Notes: a model not told the origin generated them from the sequence alone. Positions 51,348 to 60,154 are shown, counted from the first letter of the stretch. The stretch: DNA of 64,000 nucleotides from Polaromonas sp943371375 (GCA_943371375.1 CALRUM020000013.1:1-64000), one strand, 5' to 3'. Program-made: numbers and translations.

Positions 51348-52187
51348 ATGCCCCCCTTCTTTCGCACCACCCGACGGACCCTGCCCCTGCTGATGCTCTT
51401 GCTGTCGGCCTGCGCCAAAGTGCCCGAGCCCAGGCTGTTTCCGCATGCGCCTGACGACATCACCGTGCGCACCGACGCCCTGCTGCCTGCGGCGCTGATC
51501 GCGCTCGGCGAACAACACGATGCGGCCGAACACCAGCAGATTCAGCGCGAGGTCATAGAGCACCTGGCGGTGCGCGGCCAGCTCGCGGCACTGGCGCTGG
51601 AAATGGCCGAGGCCGGCAGCAGCACTGCTGCCCTGAAATCGAACAGCACCCAGCTGCAGGTGCGGTCGGCGCTCAACTGGAACGACAAAAGCTGGCCCTG
51701 GCCGGCCTATGGCCCGGCCGTGATGGCAGCCGTCAAGGCCGGTGTGCCGGTGCTGGGCGCCAACCTGCCGGCCGCGCAGATGCGCCAGGCCATGGCCGAC
51801 AGCCAACTGGACCGGCAATTGCCCGGTCCGGCGCTCAAGGCGCAGCAACAGCTGATACGCACCGGTCACTGCGGCCTGCTGCCGGAAGAGCGGATTGCAC
51901 CGATGACCCGTATCCAGATCGCGCGCGACATCAGCATGGCGCGCACCATGGAACAAGCGGCCCTGCCCGGAAAAACCGTGCTGCTGCTGGCCGGCAGCGG
52001 CCACGTCAACCGGGAACTGGGCGTGGCTCAGCACCTGCCACCCGGGACCGTCTTCAAGGCCGTGTTGTTGCATGCCGGCCCGCCCAGCACCGGTGCCGGG
52101 GCGGCTTTTGATGCGGTCTGGCCCACCCCGGCAGTGCCCGAACAAGATCACTGCGCGGGCTTGCAGGAGCAGTTGCGGGCGAAGTAG
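51348..52187 (+). CDS. ChaN-family lipoprotein
   Basis: A 279-residue lipoprotein: signal LPLLMLLLSACAK with lipobox LSAC. Core: LIALGEQHDAAEHQQIQREV, LALEMAEAG, NWNDKSWPWPAYGPAVMAAV, LLAGSGHVNRELGVAQHLPP. ChaN relatives are haem/iron-associated lipoproteins. It diverges from the AbrB-family gene. The gene ends 20 bp before the aminotransferase stop (convergent). Confidence 0.88.
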   Translation: MPPFFRTTRRTLPLLMLLLSACAKVPEPRLFPHAPDDITVRTDALLPAALIALGEQHDAAEHQQIQREVIEHLAVRGQLAALALEMAEAGSSTAALKSNSTQLQVRSALNWNDKSWPWPAYGPAVMAAVKAGVPVLGANLPAAQMRQAMADSQLDRQLPGPALKAQQQLIRTGHCGLLPEERIAPMTRIQIARDISMARTMEQAALPGKTVLLLAGSGHVNRELGVAQHLPPGTVFKAVLLHAGPPSTGAGAAFDAVWPTPAVPEQDHCAGLQEQLRAK

Positions 52188-52207
52188 GGCGGGTCCCGCC
52201 GCGCGTA

Positions 52208-53548
52208 TCAGGCGTTCTTTTTGATCGCGTCCGCCACCACACTGACGATGCGGTCAATCTGCGCGGCTTCCACAATATAGGGCGGGCAGATCACGATGTT
52301 GTCGGCCGCCGGGCGCACCAGCACGCCTTGTTTGAAGCAGTCCATGAAGATGTCGTAAGCGCGTTTGCCCGGCGAGCCGGCGATGGACGCCAGCTCCACC
52401 GCGCCGGCCAGGCCCAGGCTGCGGATACCGACCACATGGGGCAGGCCCTTGAAGCCGCTGTGCATGGCGTCGCCCAGCACCTTGCCCATCTGGCCCGCGC
52501 GCTCAAACAGCTGCTCTTCCTTGAACAGGTTCAGGGTGGCAATCGCCGCCGCACAGGCCACCGGATGGCCCGAGTAGGTGTAACCGTGGAAAAACTCCAC
52601 CGCATGCGCCGGGCTGTTGGCATTGGCCTCCATCATGGTGTTGTAGATGCGGTCGGTGCAGATCACGCCACCGAGCGGAATCACGCCGTTGGTCACACAT
52701 TTGGCAAAGTTCAGCATGTCGGGCACCACGCCGTAGTAGTCGGCCCCAAAGTTGACCCCCAGGCGGCCAAAGCCGGTGATGACCTCGTCAAAAATCAGCA
52801 GGATGCCGTGTTTGTCGCAGATCTCGCGCAGGCGCTTGAGGTAACCCCTGGGGGGCAGGTACCAGCCGGCGCTGCCGGCCACCGGCTCGACGATGACCGC
52901 GGCGATGTTGCTGGGGTCGTGCAGCGGCAGGATGCGCTGCTCCAGTTCGAGCAGGATGTCTTCTTTCCACTCGGGTTCGACGCCATGGATATACGCATGG
53001 TTGACCGGGTCATGGATAAACCGCATGTGGTCCACACGCGGCAACAGGGCGGAACCATACACCTTGCGGTTCGCCGGAATGCCGCCCACACTCATGCCGC
53101 CAAAACCGACGCCGTGGTAACCCTTTTCACGGCCTATGAACACATTGCGGTGGCCTTCGCCGCGCGCCCGGTGATAGGCCAGCGCCACCTTCAGCGAGGT
53201 GTCGGCCGCCTCGGAGCCGGAATTGCAGAACAGCACCTGGTTCAGGTCGCCGGGCGCCATGCCGGCAATCATCTCGGCCGCCTTGAAAGCCTGGTCGTTG
53301 CTGGCCTGGAAGGCGGTCGCGTAATCCAGCGTATCGAGCTGCTTCTTGATGGCTTCGTTGATCGGCTTGCGCTTGTGGCCGGCGCCCACACACCACAGGC
53401 TGGAGATGCCGTCGAGCACCTGCCTGCCGTCGTGGGTCGTGAAAAACATGCCGTCGGCAGCCACAAAAACCCGCGGGTCCTTCTTGAAGCTGCGGTTCGG
53501 GGTGAACGGCAGCCACTGGTGGTCCATGTTGAAGTCTTGATAAGCCAT
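52208..53548 (-). CDS. Omega-amino acid:pyruvate aminotransferase (class III)
   Basis: A 446-residue PLP enzyme starting MAYQDFNMDHQWLPFTPNRS, with a good Shine-Dalgarno (AGGAG, 8 nt). Motifs: SSLWCVGAGHKRKPINEAIK, SGSEAADTSLKVALAYHRAR, the Asp of LIFDEVITGFGRLG and the PLP-binding Lys of FAKCVTNGVIPLGGV. Such enzymes move amino groups from beta-alanine or other omega-amino acids to pyruvate. Substrate inferred from family only. Divergent from purU, with 115 bp between the starts. Confidence 0.92.
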   Translation of the reverse strand: MAYQDFNMDHQWLPFTPNRSFKKDPRVFVAADGMFFTTHDGRQVLDGISSLWCVGAGHKRKPINEAIKKQLDTLDYATAFQASNDQAFKAAEMIAGMAPGDLNQVLFCNSGSEAADTSLKVALAYHRARGEGHRNVFIGREKGYHGVGFGGMSVGGIPANRKVYGSALLPRVDHMRFIHDPVNHAYIHGVEPEWKEDILLELEQRILPLHDPSNIAAVIVEPVAGSAGWYLPPRGYLKRLREICDKHGILLIFDEVITGFGRLGVNFGADYYGVVPDMLNFAKCVTNGVIPLGGVICTDRIYNTMMEANANSPAHAVEFFHGYTYSGHPVACAAAIATLNLFKEEQLFERAGQMGKVLGDAMHSGFKGLPHVVGIRSLGLAGAVELASIAGSPGKRAYDIFMDCFKQGVLVRPAADNIVICPPYIVEAAQIDRIVSVVADAIKKNA

Positions 53549-53663
53549 CTGAAAATCTCCTGCTGGATGGTGGGTGGCCAGATTTGGCAGTGTCTGATGC
53601 ATTCTGGCACTCCCGGCGACAATGTGCATGCTGGCTGCAAGCGCCTGCGACAATTCATCTGCC

Positions 53664-54536
53664 ATGAGCCCTACTTATATCCTCACCCTGTCCTGCCCGG
53701 ACCGTCCAGGCATTGTTCATGCCGTTTCCGGTTTTCTGTTTGAGCGTGGCGGCAACATTCTGGAAGCCGCGCAGTTCAGCGACGACAAGCGCGACGCGAC
53801 CGACCTTGACGCCACTGGCCTGTTTTTCATGCGCGTCAGCTTCGCGTGCGCGCAACTGCCTTTCGAGACGCTGAAGGAAGAGGTCGGCGTACTCGGCCTG
53901 CTGTTCGACATGCGCTGGAGCCTGCACCAGAGCAGCCAGCCGATGCGCACGGTGCTGATGGTCAGCAAGGAAGGCCATTGCCTGAACGATTTGTTGTTCC
54001 GCTGGAAGTCCGGCCTGTTGCCGCTGGACATACGCGCCATCATCTCGAATCACCGCGACTTCTACCAGTTGGCGGCCAGCTACAACGTGCCTTTTCACCA
54101 CATCCCGGTGACGGCGGCGACCCGGGCGGAAGCCGAAAAACGCCAGTACGACATCGTCGAAGCCGAAGGCGCAGAACTCGTGGTGCTGGCGCGTTACATG
54201 CAGATCCTCAGCGACGGCCTGTGCAAAAAACTCGCTGGCCGCGCCATCAACATCCACCATTCCTTTCTGCCCAGCTTCAAGGGTGCCAAGCCTTACTACC
54301 AGGCGCATGCGCGCGGCGTCAAGCTGATAGGCGCCACTGCCCACTACGTGACGGCTGACCTCGACGAGGGCCCCATCATCGAGCAGGACGTGGCGCGCGC
54401 CGACCACAGCAAAACCGTCGAAGCGCTGACCGCCATGGGCCGCGATACCGAAAGCCAGGTGCTGGCACGCGCAGTGCTCTGGCACAGCGAACACCGCGTG
54501 CTTCTGAACGGTCATAAAACCGTGATCTTCAAATGA
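53664..54536 (+). CDS. purU: Formyltetrahydrofolate deformylase
   Basis: Hydrolyses 10-formyl-tetrahydrofolate to tetrahydrofolate and formate, balancing one-carbon pools. The 290-residue protein has an N-terminal ACT domain (YILTLSCPDRPGIVHAVSGF) and a formyltransferase-like domain (AIISNHRDFYQLAASYNVPF; the catalytic Asn/His/Asp in AINIHHSFLPSFKGAKPY and TADLDEGPIIEQD). Full length. Confidence 0.96.
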   Translation: MSPTYILTLSCPDRPGIVHAVSGFLFERGGNILEAAQFSDDKRDATDLDATGLFFMRVSFACAQLPFETLKEEVGVLGLLFDMRWSLHQSSQPMRTVLMVSKEGHCLNDLLFRWKSGLLPLDIRAIISNHRDFYQLAASYNVPFHHIPVTAATRAEAEKRQYDIVEAEGAELVVLARYMQILSDGLCKKLAGRAINIHHSFLPSFKGAKPYYQAHARGVKLIGATAHYVTADLDEGPIIEQDVARADHSKTVEALTAMGRDTESQVLARAVLWHSEHRVLLNGHKTVIFK

Positions 54537-54546
54537 CTTCCCCGCT

Positions 54547-54637
54547 TGTCATCCCGGGCTTGACCCGGGATCCATGCCACAAGCGCCACGGACTCCGGGC
54601 TGCGCGGCATGGATTGCGGATCAGGTCCGCAATGACA
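54547..54637. repeat. Dispersed repeat, family 2: inverted-arm element
   Basis: Two 32-bp arms (54547-54578 and 54606-54637) are imperfect inverted copies: TGTCATCCCGGGCTTGACCC on the left against the complement of GGTCCGCAATGACA on the right, sharing GATCCATGCC. Sequences of the GGATTGCGGATCAGGTCCGC kind recur between genes in many proteobacteria. It lies between purU and the LysR gene. No protein is made from it. Confidence 0.8.
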
Positions 54638-54648
54638 GACGCCAGCCC

Positions 54649-55530
54649 ATGACCGCGTCGAGAATCCCACCCATCCAGTGCCTGCTGACCTTCGAGACAC
54701 TGGCGCGGCTGCGCAGCGTGACGCAGGCGGCTGAAGAGCTCAATGTCACGCCGAGTGCAGTCAGCCACCGCGTCAAGCAGCTCGAGCAGATCATTGGCAC
54801 CAAGCTGTTTGGGCGGGCCGATTTTTCGCTGACCACCGAGGGCAGCGAGTACCTGGCCCATGTGCGCGAAGGCCTGGCCATTCTGCAGAAATTCCCTGGC
54901 GCTGCGGGGCAAAGCGGTACACCGGGCAAACGCAAGCTGCGCCTGGCGGTCACACCGACTTTTTCGCGCTCCATCCTGATTCCGCGCCTGCGCCAGTTCA
55001 CCGAGGCCTACCCCGAAATTGACCTGACCTTGCAGGTGTCGATTCCGCTCCTCGATGTGGTGGCCGAAGACGCCGACCTGATGGTGCGTTTTGGCACCGG
55101 CCGTTATGCCGACGTCGAGCATGTCTGCCTGATGAAAGACGAGGTCACGCCGCTGGCATCTCCGGCTTATGTGCGTGAGCATGGCCCGTTTGAGGCGGCT
55201 GAAGACCTGGAGGGCGAGGCCCTGCTGCGCTCGCCGCTGGAGCCCTGGCGCACCTGGTTTGCCGCCCACAGCCTGGACTGGCCGGAACCGCTGGAAGGTT
55301 CGCAGTTCAACGACATCGGCCTGATGTGTGACGCGGCTGCCGCCGGCATGGGGGTGGCGCTGGTGCGGCTCAAGCTCGGCGCGCCCTGGCTGGACAACGG
55401 CTCGCTGGTGCGGCTGTACCCGCGCAATGTACCGAGTCCGCATGCCCACTACCTGTGCTGGCGCACCGGCATGATGGACCGCTGGGAATGCGCGGCTTTT
55501 GCCGACTGGCTCAAAAAATCGGTAGTCTGA
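54649..55530 (+). CDS. LysR-family regulator (GcvA-like)
   Basis: A 293-residue regulator, HTH at about 10-65 (IQCLLTFETLARLRSVTQAA, LNVTPSAVSHRVKQLEQIIG), and a type 2 periplasmic-binding-like effector domain (LRLAVTPTFSRSILIPRLRQ; HAHYLCWR near the end). The GcvA/AmpR-like N-terminus is typical. Targets unknown; glcD follows 148 bp downstream, so glycolate genes are possible. The start follows the repeat element directly; ORF extension into the repeat is rejected. Confidence 0.9.
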   Translation: MTASRIPPIQCLLTFETLARLRSVTQAAEELNVTPSAVSHRVKQLEQIIGTKLFGRADFSLTTEGSEYLAHVREGLAILQKFPGAAGQSGTPGKRKLRLAVTPTFSRSILIPRLRQFTEAYPEIDLTLQVSIPLLDVVAEDADLMVRFGTGRYADVEHVCLMKDEVTPLASPAYVREHGPFEAAEDLEGEALLRSPLEPWRTWFAAHSLDWPEPLEGSQFNDIGLMCDAAAAGMGVALVRLKLGAPWLDNGSLVRLYPRNVPSPHAHYLCWRTGMMDRWECAAFADWLKKSVV

Positions 55531-55550
55531 GAATTTTTCTCCGGATTTCA

Positions 55551-55610
55551 GGCATTTTGGCCTGCAGCCCTTTCGGCACCTGCGCAAGCAGCTATAAAAA
55601 CAATAGCGCC
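55551..55610 (+). repeat. Dispersed intergenic element, family 1, copy D
   Basis: GGCATTTTGGCCTGCAGCCC, then TTTCGGCACCTGCGCAAGCA and GCTATAAAAACAATAGCGCC. The best copy of the family here. It lies between the LysR gene and glcD. Confidence 0.8.
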
Positions 55611-55678
55611 CTGTTTTTCACAGAAGGCCGCCATTTTCTTCAAACCAGCGCCAGCTGCTTTGCATTAAAGTGGCTCGC

Positions 55679-57181
55679 ATGAACGCACTTGTCGCCCCCC
55701 GCCAGCAGCAGTTGCCCGAGCGCTCCGAACGCCAGGCCCAGGTGGTCAGCGCGCTGCAGGCGGTATTGCCCGCCCATGCGCTGCTCTGGAACAGCGAAGA
55801 CACCACACCTTACGAATGCGACGGCCTGACCGCTTACCGCGAGCGCCCCCTGGTGGTGGCACTGCCCGAAAGCTACGAGCAGGTCCAGGCCGTGCTGAAG
55901 ACCTGCCATGCGCTGGCCGTGCCGGTGGTGGCACGCGGCGCCGGCACCGGCCTGTCGGGCGGTGCCATGCCGCACAAGCTGGGCGTGACGCTGTCGCTGG
56001 CCAAGTTCAACAAAATCCTGAAGATGGACGCCGCCAGCCGGACCGCCGTGGTCCAGGGCGGTGTGCGCAACCTGGCCATCAGCGAAGCCGCTGCGCCGCT
56101 GGGCCTGTATTACGCGCCCGATCCCTCGAGCCAGATTGCCTGCACCATAGGCGGCAATGTGGCCGAAAATTCGGGTGGCGTGCACTGCCTCAAATACGGC
56201 CTGACACTGCACAACGTGCTCAAGGTCAAAGGCCTGACGGTGGAAGGCGAGCTGCTGGAGTTTGGCAGCGATGCGCTGGACAACCCCGGTTACGACCTGC
56301 TGTCGGTGGTCATCGGCAGCGAGGGCATGCTGGCCGTCACGCTGGAGGTCACCGTCAAGCTGGTGCCCAAACCGGTGCTGGCGCGCTGCATCATGGCCAG
56401 CTTTGACGACCTGCGCAAGGCCGGTGACGCGGTGGCGGCGGTGATTGCCGCCGGCATCATTCCGGCCGGTCTCGAGATGATGGACAAACCCATGACCGCC
56501 GCCGTCGAAGACTTTGTGCACGCCGGTTACGACCTCAACGCCGAGGCCATACTGCTGTGCGAAAGTGACGGCACGCCGGAAGAGGTCGAGGAGGAAATCG
56601 GCCGCATGAGCGCCGTGCTGCGCGCGCATGGCGCCACCGCGATTGCAGTGAGCCAGAACGAAGCCGAGCGCCTGCGCTTCTGGAGCGGCCGAAAAAATGC
56701 CTTTCCGGCCTCGGGCCGCATCAGCCCCGACTACATGTGTATGGACTCGACGATTCCGCGCAAGCGCCTGGCCGACATCCTGCTGGCCATTCAGGAGATG
56801 GAAAAGAAATACGGCCTGCGCTGCGCCAACGTGTTTCACGCCGGTGACGGGAATCTGCACCCGCTGATTTTGTTTGACGCCAACGATGCCGACCAGTTGC
56901 ATCGCTGCGAGCTGTTTGGCGCCGACATTCTGGAAACCAGTGTCGCCATGGGGGGTACCGTGACCGGTGAACACGGTGTCGGTGTGGAAAAACTCAACTC
57001 CATGTGTGTGCAGTTTTCTGCGGCGGAAAACGAGCAGATGTTTGGCGTGAAACGGGCTTTTGATCCGCTGGGTCTGCTCAATCCCGGCAAGGTGATCCCG
57101 ACACTGCAGCGCTGCGCCGAGTACGGAAAAATGCTGGTGCGTGGCGGGCAGATCGCCCACCCGGACCTGCCGCGCTTTTAG
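55679..57181 (+). CDS. glcD: Glycolate oxidase FAD-linked subunit GlcD
   Basis: A 500-residue FAD-linked oxidase of the vanillyl-alcohol oxidase class, oxidising glycolate (or D-lactate) to the 2-oxoacid. Motifs: the FAD-binding VVARGAGTGLSGGAMPHKLG, GGNVAENSGGVHCLKYGLTL, NVFHAGDGNLHPLILFD and GEHGVGVEKLNSMC. The usual partners glcE and glcF are not adjacent. Instead lrgA and lrgB follow after 5 bp. ATG 55679 is preferred to the GTG at 55670. Confidence 0.9.
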   Translation: MNALVAPRQQQLPERSERQAQVVSALQAVLPAHALLWNSEDTTPYECDGLTAYRERPLVVALPESYEQVQAVLKTCHALAVPVVARGAGTGLSGGAMPHKLGVTLSLAKFNKILKMDAASRTAVVQGGVRNLAISEAAAPLGLYYAPDPSSQIACTIGGNVAENSGGVHCLKYGLTLHNVLKVKGLTVEGELLEFGSDALDNPGYDLLSVVIGSEGMLAVTLEVTVKLVPKPVLARCIMASFDDLRKAGDAVAAVIAAGIIPAGLEMMDKPMTAAVEDFVHAGYDLNAEAILLCESDGTPEEVEEEIGRMSAVLRAHGATAIAVSQNEAERLRFWSGRKNAFPASGRISPDYMCMDSTIPRKRLADILLAIQEMEKKYGLRCANVFHAGDGNLHPLILFDANDADQLHRCELFGADILETSVAMGGTVTGEHGVGVEKLNSMCVQFSAAENEQMFGVKRAFDPLGLLNPGKVIPTLQRCAEYGKMLVRGGQIAHPDLPRF

Positions 57182-57186
57182 CCATC

Positions 57187-57540
57187 ATGCAAGGCTTGCG
57201 CGGCCTCGCCTGCCTGCTGCTGCTGCAATCCATAGGCGAGCTGCTGTCGCGCGGTTTGTCCCTGCCTTTCCCCGGCCCCGTCATCGGTATGGTGTTGCTG
57301 CTGATCGCGCTGCGCTGGCCTGTGGTGCGCGAACCGGTCTCGGTCTGCGCCGATTTTTTGCTCTCGCACCTGTCGCTGCTGTTTGTGCCGGTGGGCGTGG
57401 GCGTCATGACCCACCTGTCCCTGATCAGCCAGTACGGTGGCCGCATGTTGCTGGTGATTGTGCTGTCCACCGTGACCGGGCTCGCCGTGACCGCCCTGGT
57501 CCTGCATATCCTGTGGCGAAAAGATGCCGAAGTTCGTTGA
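57187..57540 (+). CDS. lrgA: LrgA/CidA-family membrane protein
   Basis: A 117-residue protein with four helices (LACLLLLQSIGELLSRGLSL; PFPGPVIGMVLLLIALRW; LSHLSLLFVPVGVGVMTHLS; MLLVIVLSTVTGLAVTALVL). The family was named after holin-like antiholins in Staphylococcus, but homologues in plants (PLGG1) and Bacillus act as organic-acid carriers. Starts 5 bp after glcD and overlaps lrgB by 17 bp. Confidence 0.92.
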   Translation: MQGLRGLACLLLLQSIGELLSRGLSLPFPGPVIGMVLLLIALRWPVVREPVSVCADFLLSHLSLLFVPVGVGVMTHLSLISQYGGRMLLVIVLSTVTGLAVTALVLHILWRKDAEVR

Positions 57541-58252
57541 ACTCTGGGTTTATCTCTCGGCCACGCCGCTGTTCGGCCTGACGGCCACCCTGGCCGTGTA
57601 TGTGCTGGCCCATGCGGCCTACACCCGGCTGCAGCAGGCGCCCTGGGCCAACCCGGTGCTCTGGTCGGTGCTGCTGCTTGCGGCTGCACTACTGGCCACC
57701 GGCGTGTCCTACCCGGTTTATTTTGCCGGTGCGCAGTTCATCCATTTCCTGCTCGGGCCGGCAGTGGTGGCGCTGGCCTGGCCGCTGTGGCAACGCCGCG
57801 CCGAGCTGCGCCAGCGCTGGGGGCGTTTGCTGCTGGCGGCACTGGCTGGTGGTGTCGCGGCCAGCGGCTCGGCGCTGCTGCTGGGCTGGGCCGTGGATTT
57901 GCCCACCGGGGTGCTATTGTCGCTGGCCCCCAAATCCGTCACCGCACCGGTGGCCATGGGTATTGCCGAAAAAATTGGCGGCATACCGGCACTCGCCGCC
58001 GTTTTTGCGGTCCTCACGGGCCTGGTCGGGGCGCTGGGCGGCAAATACCTGTTTGATGCCTTGCGGATTCCGACCGACGCAGCCGGCTGGTCGGCACGCG
58101 GCTTTGCGCTGGGCACGGCTTCACACGGGATAGGCGCGGCCCGCGCCCTGCATGTCAACGCCGATGCCGGGGCCTACGCCGGGCTGGCGCTGGGCCTGCA
58201 GGTGGTGCTCGCTGCACTGCTGCTGCCGCTGCTGTTTCGCCTGTTCGGCTGA
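57524..58252 (+). CDS. lrgB: LrgB-family membrane protein
   Basis: A 242-residue protein with about seven helices (SATPLFGLTATLAVYVLAHA; VSYPVYFAGAQFIHFLLGPA). Hallmarks are LLSLAPKSVTAPVAMGIAEK and GTASHGIGAARALH. It forms a pair with LrgA in a probable carrier complex. The pair directly follows glcD, so glycolate is a plausible substrate. Start overlaps lrgA by 17 bp. Confidence 0.93.
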   Translation: MPKFVELWVYLSATPLFGLTATLAVYVLAHAAYTRLQQAPWANPVLWSVLLLAAALLATGVSYPVYFAGAQFIHFLLGPAVVALAWPLWQRRAELRQRWGRLLLAALAGGVAASGSALLLGWAVDLPTGVLLSLAPKSVTAPVAMGIAEKIGGIPALAAVFAVLTGLVGALGGKYLFDALRIPTDAAGWSARGFALGTASHGIGAARALHVNADAGAYAGLALGLQVVLAALLLPLLFRLFG

Positions 58253-60073
58253 CTACCAGGTATCGATGGCCAGTCCGCCACCTGCGGGCTGGATTTGCGC
58301 CGACTGCAAGCCACGCACCAGCCAGGCACGCGTCTCGGCCGGGTCAATCACCGCGTCGATCTCCAGCGTCGTCGCCATGTTGAGGGCGCTGCCCTGCTCA
58401 TACTGCCGGGCGACCAGGCTGTCGTAAAGCGCCTCGCGTGCCGGCCCTTGCGGCTGTGCCTCCAGCTCCTTGCGGTAACCGAGCCTGACCGCACCCTCCA
58501 GCCCCATGGCGCCAAATTCGCCGCTGGGCCAGGCCACCGTGAACAGCGGTGCATGAAAGCCGCCAGCCGCCATCGCCATGGCGCCCAGGCCGTAACCCTT
58601 GCGCAGCACCACACTGAAAAAGGGCACACGCAGATGCGCAGCGGCGATGAACATGCGGCTCACATGGCGCACCTGCGCACGCTCCTCTGTTTCCGGCCCA
58701 ACCATGAAGCCGGGTGTATCCACCAGGCTGAGCAGCGGCAAGCCGTGGGCGTTGCACAGCTGCATGAAACGCGCGGCCTTGTCGGCTGCGTCGGCGTCTA
58801 TCGCGCCGCCCAGGTGCTGCGGGTTGTTGGCCAGGATGCCTATGGCGCGGCCTTCGATGCGGGCCAGCGCGGTGTGTATGCCGGTGCCAAAGCCGGTGCG
58901 CAGCGCCAGCACGCTGCCGCTGTCGGCGATGCCATGTATCACCGCCAGTGAGTCATACACACGCAGGCGGTTCTCCGGCACCAGATCACGCAGGGCCGCG
59001 CCGTCCGGTGCCAGCCATTGCGCCAGATCGCCCTGAAAAAAGGCCAGGTAGCGGCGTGCCACAGCCACCGCTTCGGTTTCGTCCGCCACCAGCACATCAA
59101 TCACGCCGTTGCCGTGCTGGCTGGCGCTGGGGCCTATCTGCTCCGGCTTGAACACCCCGAGCCCGCCACCCTCCACCATGGCCGGGCCGCCCATGCCGAT
59201 GTTGCTGCCGGCAGTGGCAATGATCAGGTCGCAACAACCGAGCAGGGCCGCATTGCCCGCAAAACAGCGGCCGGCTGCGATGCCAATCACCGGCACCTGG
59301 CCATTGAGCCGGGCAAAACTCGCAAAAGTGGCCACATGCAGGCCGGCCACAACAGGCATGTCGGTGTCGCCGGGCCGGCCGCCGCCGCCTTCGGCAAACA
59401 GCAGCACCGGCAGCTTCTGCTGCAGGGCAATGCCCAACAGCCGGTCTGTCTTCTGATGGTTGCGCAAGCCTTGTGTGCCGGCCAGCACGGTGGCGTCATA
59501 GGCCATGACCACGGCGCGGCTGGCCTGGGCGCCAAACAAGCCACTGTTGATACTGCCAATGCCGGTGACCATGCCATCGGCCGGCGTGTTGCTGATCAGG
59601 TCTTCTTCACTGCGGCGGCTGCGCTGCGCCGCAACAGCCAGCGCGCCATATTCGATGAAGGAGCCGGCGTCACACAGATCGGCGATGTTTTCGCGCGCGC
59701 TGCGCAGCCCCAGGGCATGGCGTTTGCCGATCGCAGCGGCACGGCTGGTATCGGCGGTTTTGGCGTGACGCTGCTGGACACGCTGCAAGTCCGGGCGCGG
59801 GCCGGCAGGCGCAACATCCCCGGGGGGTGGCGCTGCGGGCGCCGCGGCGCCAGACGCACTGGCTTCAATCAGCGCCAGCTGCGCGCCGGCCTGCACCTGT
59901 TCACCGGCCAGAAAAAACACCTCGGACAGACGGCCGGCGCTTGGGGCGAGAACCTCATGCTCCATCTTCATGGCTTCGAGCACCAGCAGCAGCTCGCCAG
60001 CCGACACCAGCGCGCCGGGCTGAACCTGCCAGTGAACAATCTGGGCCTGAAGGGGGGAGAGGACGGCGGGCAT
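58253..60073 (-). CDS. Biotin-domain/carboxyltransferase fusion protein of the acyl-CoA carboxylase family
   Basis: A 606-residue protein. Residues 1-70 are a biotinyl domain with the biotin-accepting Lys in LVLEAMKMEHEVLAP. A linker rich in Ala/Pro follows, then an N-terminal carboxyltransferase half (about 130-330: VVMAYDATVLAGTQGLRNHQ, VPVIGIAAGRCFAGNAALLG) and a C-terminal half (about 380-590: GRAIGILANNPQHLGGAIDA, LLSLVDTPGFMVGPETEERA, MAMAAGGFHAPLFTVAWPSG). It would transfer carboxyl from biotin to an acyl-CoA. No biotin carboxylase subunit is nearby. Substrate unknown. Convergent with lrgB with no gap. Confidence 0.85.
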   Translation of the reverse strand: MPAVLSPLQAQIVHWQVQPGALVSAGELLLVLEAMKMEHEVLAPSAGRLSEVFFLAGEQVQAGAQLALIEASASGAAAPAAPPPGDVAPAGPRPDLQRVQQRHAKTADTSRAAAIGKRHALGLRSARENIADLCDAGSFIEYGALAVAAQRSRRSEEDLISNTPADGMVTGIGSINSGLFGAQASRAVVMAYDATVLAGTQGLRNHQKTDRLLGIALQQKLPVLLFAEGGGGRPGDTDMPVVAGLHVATFASFARLNGQVPVIGIAAGRCFAGNAALLGCCDLIIATAGSNIGMGGPAMVEGGGLGVFKPEQIGPSASQHGNGVIDVLVADETEAVAVARRYLAFFQGDLAQWLAPDGAALRDLVPENRLRVYDSLAVIHGIADSGSVLALRTGFGTGIHTALARIEGRAIGILANNPQHLGGAIDADAADKAARFMQLCNAHGLPLLSLVDTPGFMVGPETEERAQVRHVSRMFIAAAHLRVPFFSVVLRKGYGLGAMAMAAGGFHAPLFTVAWPSGEFGAMGLEGAVRLGYRKELEAQPQGPAREALYDSLVARQYEQGSALNMATTLEIDAVIDPAETRAWLVRGLQSAQIQPAGGGLAIDTW

Positions 60074-60154
60074 ACGCGCATTGTGCGTTCCCGCCGCGCG
60101 CGGCCCGCGTCAACTCGGTGACAGCCGCGACGCGGCTGTCAGCGTGGGCAACAA

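Noticed and set aside
50115..52151. Minus-strand frame of 678 codons over the ABC binding protein, AbrB-family and ChaN genes
   Set aside because: Crosses three genes in a different frame; the supported AbrB frame is separate and has membrane helices.
52328..53743. Plus-strand frame of 471 codons opposite the aminotransferase
   Set aside because: Antisense to a gene with intact PLP motifs.
54512..54700. Minus-strand peptide of 62 codons containing CHCGPDPQS and IPGQARDD
   Set aside because: This is the well-known spurious translation of a dispersed repeat, not a protein.
55640..57160. Minus-strand frame of 506 codons opposite glcD
   Set aside because: Antisense; no recognisable domain, while glcD has complete FAD motifs.
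59018..60121. Plus-strand frame of 367 codons opposite the biotin/carboxyltransferase fusion
   Set aside because: Antisense; the minus-strand protein has the biotin motif and both CT halves.
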